Positions 16,242 to 17,884 of a stretch of DNA of 17,884 nucleotides are shown piece after piece. The translations under genes were made by a program, and so were the position numbers. Numbering within the stretch: the first letter of the stretch is position 1; each line of letters begins with the position of its first letter. Under the pieces are notes generated by a model. That model did no database searches. It saw nothing but the letters and a program-made list of their open reading frames with translations, and was not told where the DNA came from. Origin of the DNA: Firmicutes bacterium ADurb.Bin467. GTDB lineage: Bacteria > Bacillota > Clostridia > Christensenellales > Aristaeellaceae. The stretch is from contig MWAC01000110.1 of NCBI GenBank assembly GCA_002068815.1, positions 1 to 17,884 on the forward strand. The letters run 5' to 3'.

Positions 16242-16275
16242 CGCGCGGCGTGCAAACGCCGCGCGCTGTATTTTT
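16242..16275 (+). terminator. Intrinsic terminator of the ribosomal operon
   Basis: A 9-bp GC stem CGCGCGGCG/CGCCGCGCG (16242-16250/16257-16265), extendable by a T-A pair onto a GCAA tetraloop, is followed by CTGTATTTTT (T-run 16271-16275). This is a strong Rho-independent terminator for rplQ. Its T-run overlaps the TAA stop codon of the convergent ABC-F gene. Read from the other strand the stem is followed by a T-rich but interrupted tract, so it may serve both directions. Confidence 0.92.
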
Positions 16276-17884
16276 ATTGGGCATCCTGAAACCCGATCGC
16301 CTCGTAGAGCTCCTCCCACTCCGCGAGCAACTCCTCGAGCGCGGCCTTCGCCTCCGAATGCCGCTTCGCGACTTGGCGCGCCTCGTCCGGGTTCTGGTAC
16401 AGTTCCGGCTCGCCCATGCGCGCCTCGAGCCGCGCGATCTCGGCCTCTGCGTCCTCGACGCTCTTCTCCTGCTGCTTGAGCCTGAGTTCCAACGCCTTCT
16501 TCGACTCGCGCGAAAGCCTTTCGCGGCGCTTCAATTTCTCCATCTGCGTGCGCGTCATGCCGGAGGCGGTTTCGTCCCCGGCGGCCTCGTCCGCGCGGCG
16601 CTTCTTCTCCAAATAGTCGTCATAGTTTCCGAGGTACTCCGAGACGCCGTCCGGCCGCATCTCGATCACGCGGTTCGCGATGCGGTTGATGAAATACCGG
16701 TCGTGCGACACGGCGAGTATCGTCCCGTCGAAGTCCTCGAGCGCGCCCTCGAGCACCTCGCGGCTGTCCATGTCGAGGTGGTTTGTCGGCTCGTCGAGCA
16801 AGAGCAGGTTGTCGCGCTTGAGCATCAATTTCGCAAGCGACACGCGGCCCTTCTCGCCGCCGGAGAGCGTGCTGATCTTCTGGTAGACGTCGTCGCCGGT
16901 CAAGAGAAACAGCGCGAGCACCGAGCGCACGCGGTCGAGCTCGAGCCGCGGGAACGCGTCCCAGAGCTCGTTCAGCACGTCCTTCTCCGGGTCGAGGCCG
17001 GACTGGTGCTGCTCGTAGTAGCCTAAGTCGACGTTCGCGCCGTACTCGACGGTGCCGCTGTCCGGTGCGAGCCTGCGCGCGAGGATATTGAGCAGCGTCG
17101 TCTTTCCGACGCCGTTCGGCCCGATCAGCGCGACCCTGTCGCCCGCGCGCAGATGCAGATGGAAGTCCCGAAACAGCGCGCGCCCTTCGAACGCCTTCGA
17201 GAGCCCCTTCGCCTTCAACACGTCCTCGCCGGTGCGCCTGCGCGCCTCGAACGAGAAGCGCACCCTCTGCTCGCTGGCGGGCCCGCGGATCGACTTCTCG
17301 CGGTTGTACATCCGGTATCGCTGTATGATCGCCTGCTGGCGCGCGATCTCGGCCTGCCGGAGCTTGTATTCCTTGAGCTGCCGCTCGAGGTCGGCCTGCC
17401 GCTTGACGGCGAACTGGTCGTAGTTGCCCTCGTACTGCGTGAGCCTGCGCATCGAGAGCTCGGCCATCGAGTCGCACACGGCGTTCATGAAATAGCGGTC
17501 GTGCGAGATCACGAGCACCGTGCCGCGGTATTTCCTGAGCGTCTCCTCGAGCCACTGGACGGCCTCGAGGTCCAGATGGTTCGTCGGCTCGTCGAGCATC
17601 AAGAGGTCGGGCTGCGTGAGAAGCAGCCTAGCGAGGCACAGCCTGGTCTTCTCGCCGCCGGAGAGTATGTGCGCGGGCTGGTCCTCGCGGCCCTTCGCAA
17701 ATCCCAGCCCCGCGAGCACGCCCTGTATGCGACTCGGCCACTCGTAGCCGCCCGCCTCTTCGAACCGGTCGGTCAGCCGCGCGTACTCGCGCGAGAGCCG
17801 GTCGACCGCGTCCGCGTCCTCGTGGCTGTCCGCGATCTCGCCCTCGAGCCACCGCAGCCGCCGCTCCATCTCGCGCACCGGCTC
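16274..17884 (-). CDS. ABC-F family ATPase, N-terminus beyond window
   Basis: The C-terminal ~536 residues of a soluble ABC-F protein; the frame is open to the window edge, so the start and first Walker A lie outside. Seen in order: first-domain signature LSGGEKTRLCLARLLL and Walker B LLMLDEPTNHLDLEAV, a charged interdomain linker (ARQQAIIQRYRMYNREKSIR region), second-domain Walker A IGPNGVGKTTLLN, signature LSGGEKGRVSLAKL, Walker B LLLLDEPTNHLDMDS, and a C-terminal coiled coil (QMEKLKRRERLSRESKKALE onward). No membrane segments. The linker is not obviously expanded into an antibiotic-resistance arm, so a housekeeping YdiF/Uup-like translation factor is likelier than a resistance determinant. 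It is convergent with the ribosomal operon. Confidence 0.93.
   Translation of the reverse strand, partial: EPVREMERRLRWLEGEIADSHEDADAVDRLSREYARLTDRFEEAGGYEWPSRIQGVLAGLGFAKGREDQPAHILSGGEKTRLCLARLLLTQPDLLMLDEPTNHLDLEAVQWLEETLRKYRGTVLVISHDRYFMNAVCDSMAELSMRRLTQYEGNYDQFAVKRQADLERQLKEYKLRQAEIARQQAIIQRYRMYNREKSIRGPASEQRVRFSFEARRRTGEDVLKAKGLSKAFEGRALFRDFHLHLRAGDRVALIGPNGVGKTTLLNILARRLAPDSGTVEYGANVDLGYYEQHQSGLDPEKDVLNELWDAFPRLELDRVRSVLALFLLTGDDVYQKISTLSGGEKGRVSLAKLMLKRDNLLLLDEPTNHLDMDSREVLEGALEDFDGTILAVSHDRYFINRIANRVIEMRPDGVSEYLGNYDDYLEKKRRADEAAGDETASGMTRTQMEKLKRRERLSRESKKALELRLKQQEKSVEDAEAEIARLEARMGEPELYQNPDEARQVAKRHSEAKAALEELLAEWEELYEAIGFQDAQ

Overview
The window is one almost unbroken ribosomal-protein super-operon (S10, spc and alpha blocks fused) read rightward, followed by a strong terminator and the 3' end of a convergent ABC-F gene. 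DNA is clearly GC-rich (about 60-65% by eye) with strong AGGAGG-type ribosome sites. Gene order (rpsJ to rpsQ, rplN to rpmJ, rpsM to rplQ), secY-adk-map inside the spc block, a small KOW-domain gene between map and infA, rpsD between rpsK and rpoA, zinc-binding (C+) S14, S4, L24 and L36, and a long L17 all point to a high-GC member of the Clostridia (Bacillota). A Christensenellales/Oscillospirales-like origin is a guess.

Layout. 1-78: nothing assignable. 79-107: a good sigma-A promoter (TTGCAT, 17 bp, TATAAT). About 113-429: a ~315-nt untranslated leader packed with hairpins, one of them terminator-like. 430-5577: S10 block, rpsJ-rplC-rplD-rplW-rplB-rpsS-rplV-rpsC-rplP-rpmC-rpsQ. 5605-12918: spc block, rplN-rplX-rplE-rpsN(Zn)-rpsH-rplF-rplR-rpsE-rpmD-rplO-secY-adk-map-KOW gene-infA-rpmJ. 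12919-13131: a structured 213-nt gap. 13132-16225: alpha block, rpsM-rpsK-rpsD-(143-nt structured gap)-rpoA-rplQ. 16242-16275: intrinsic terminator. 16274-17884, minus strand: ABC-F ATPase, N-terminus off the window.

The genes jointly supply much of both ribosomal subunits plus the translocon channel SecY, adenylate kinase, methionine aminopeptidase, IF-1 and the RNA polymerase alpha subunit. They are mostly separated by 1-30 nt, with several 4-nt stop/start overlaps, which suggests translational coupling.

The standout observation is in rplV. The encoded L22 (uL22) lacks the whole extended beta-hairpin loop (about 21 residues, the GP..KR..PRA.GRA segment) that reaches into the nascent-peptide exit tunnel and forms the constriction with L4. 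A ~20-residue N-terminal extension keeps total length normal, so a length check would miss it. The facing tip of L4 is full length but has unusual residues. Secondary points are the two or three candidate regulatory leaders, a TTG-started infA nested in the KOW gene, and a low-GC patch inside rpsD.
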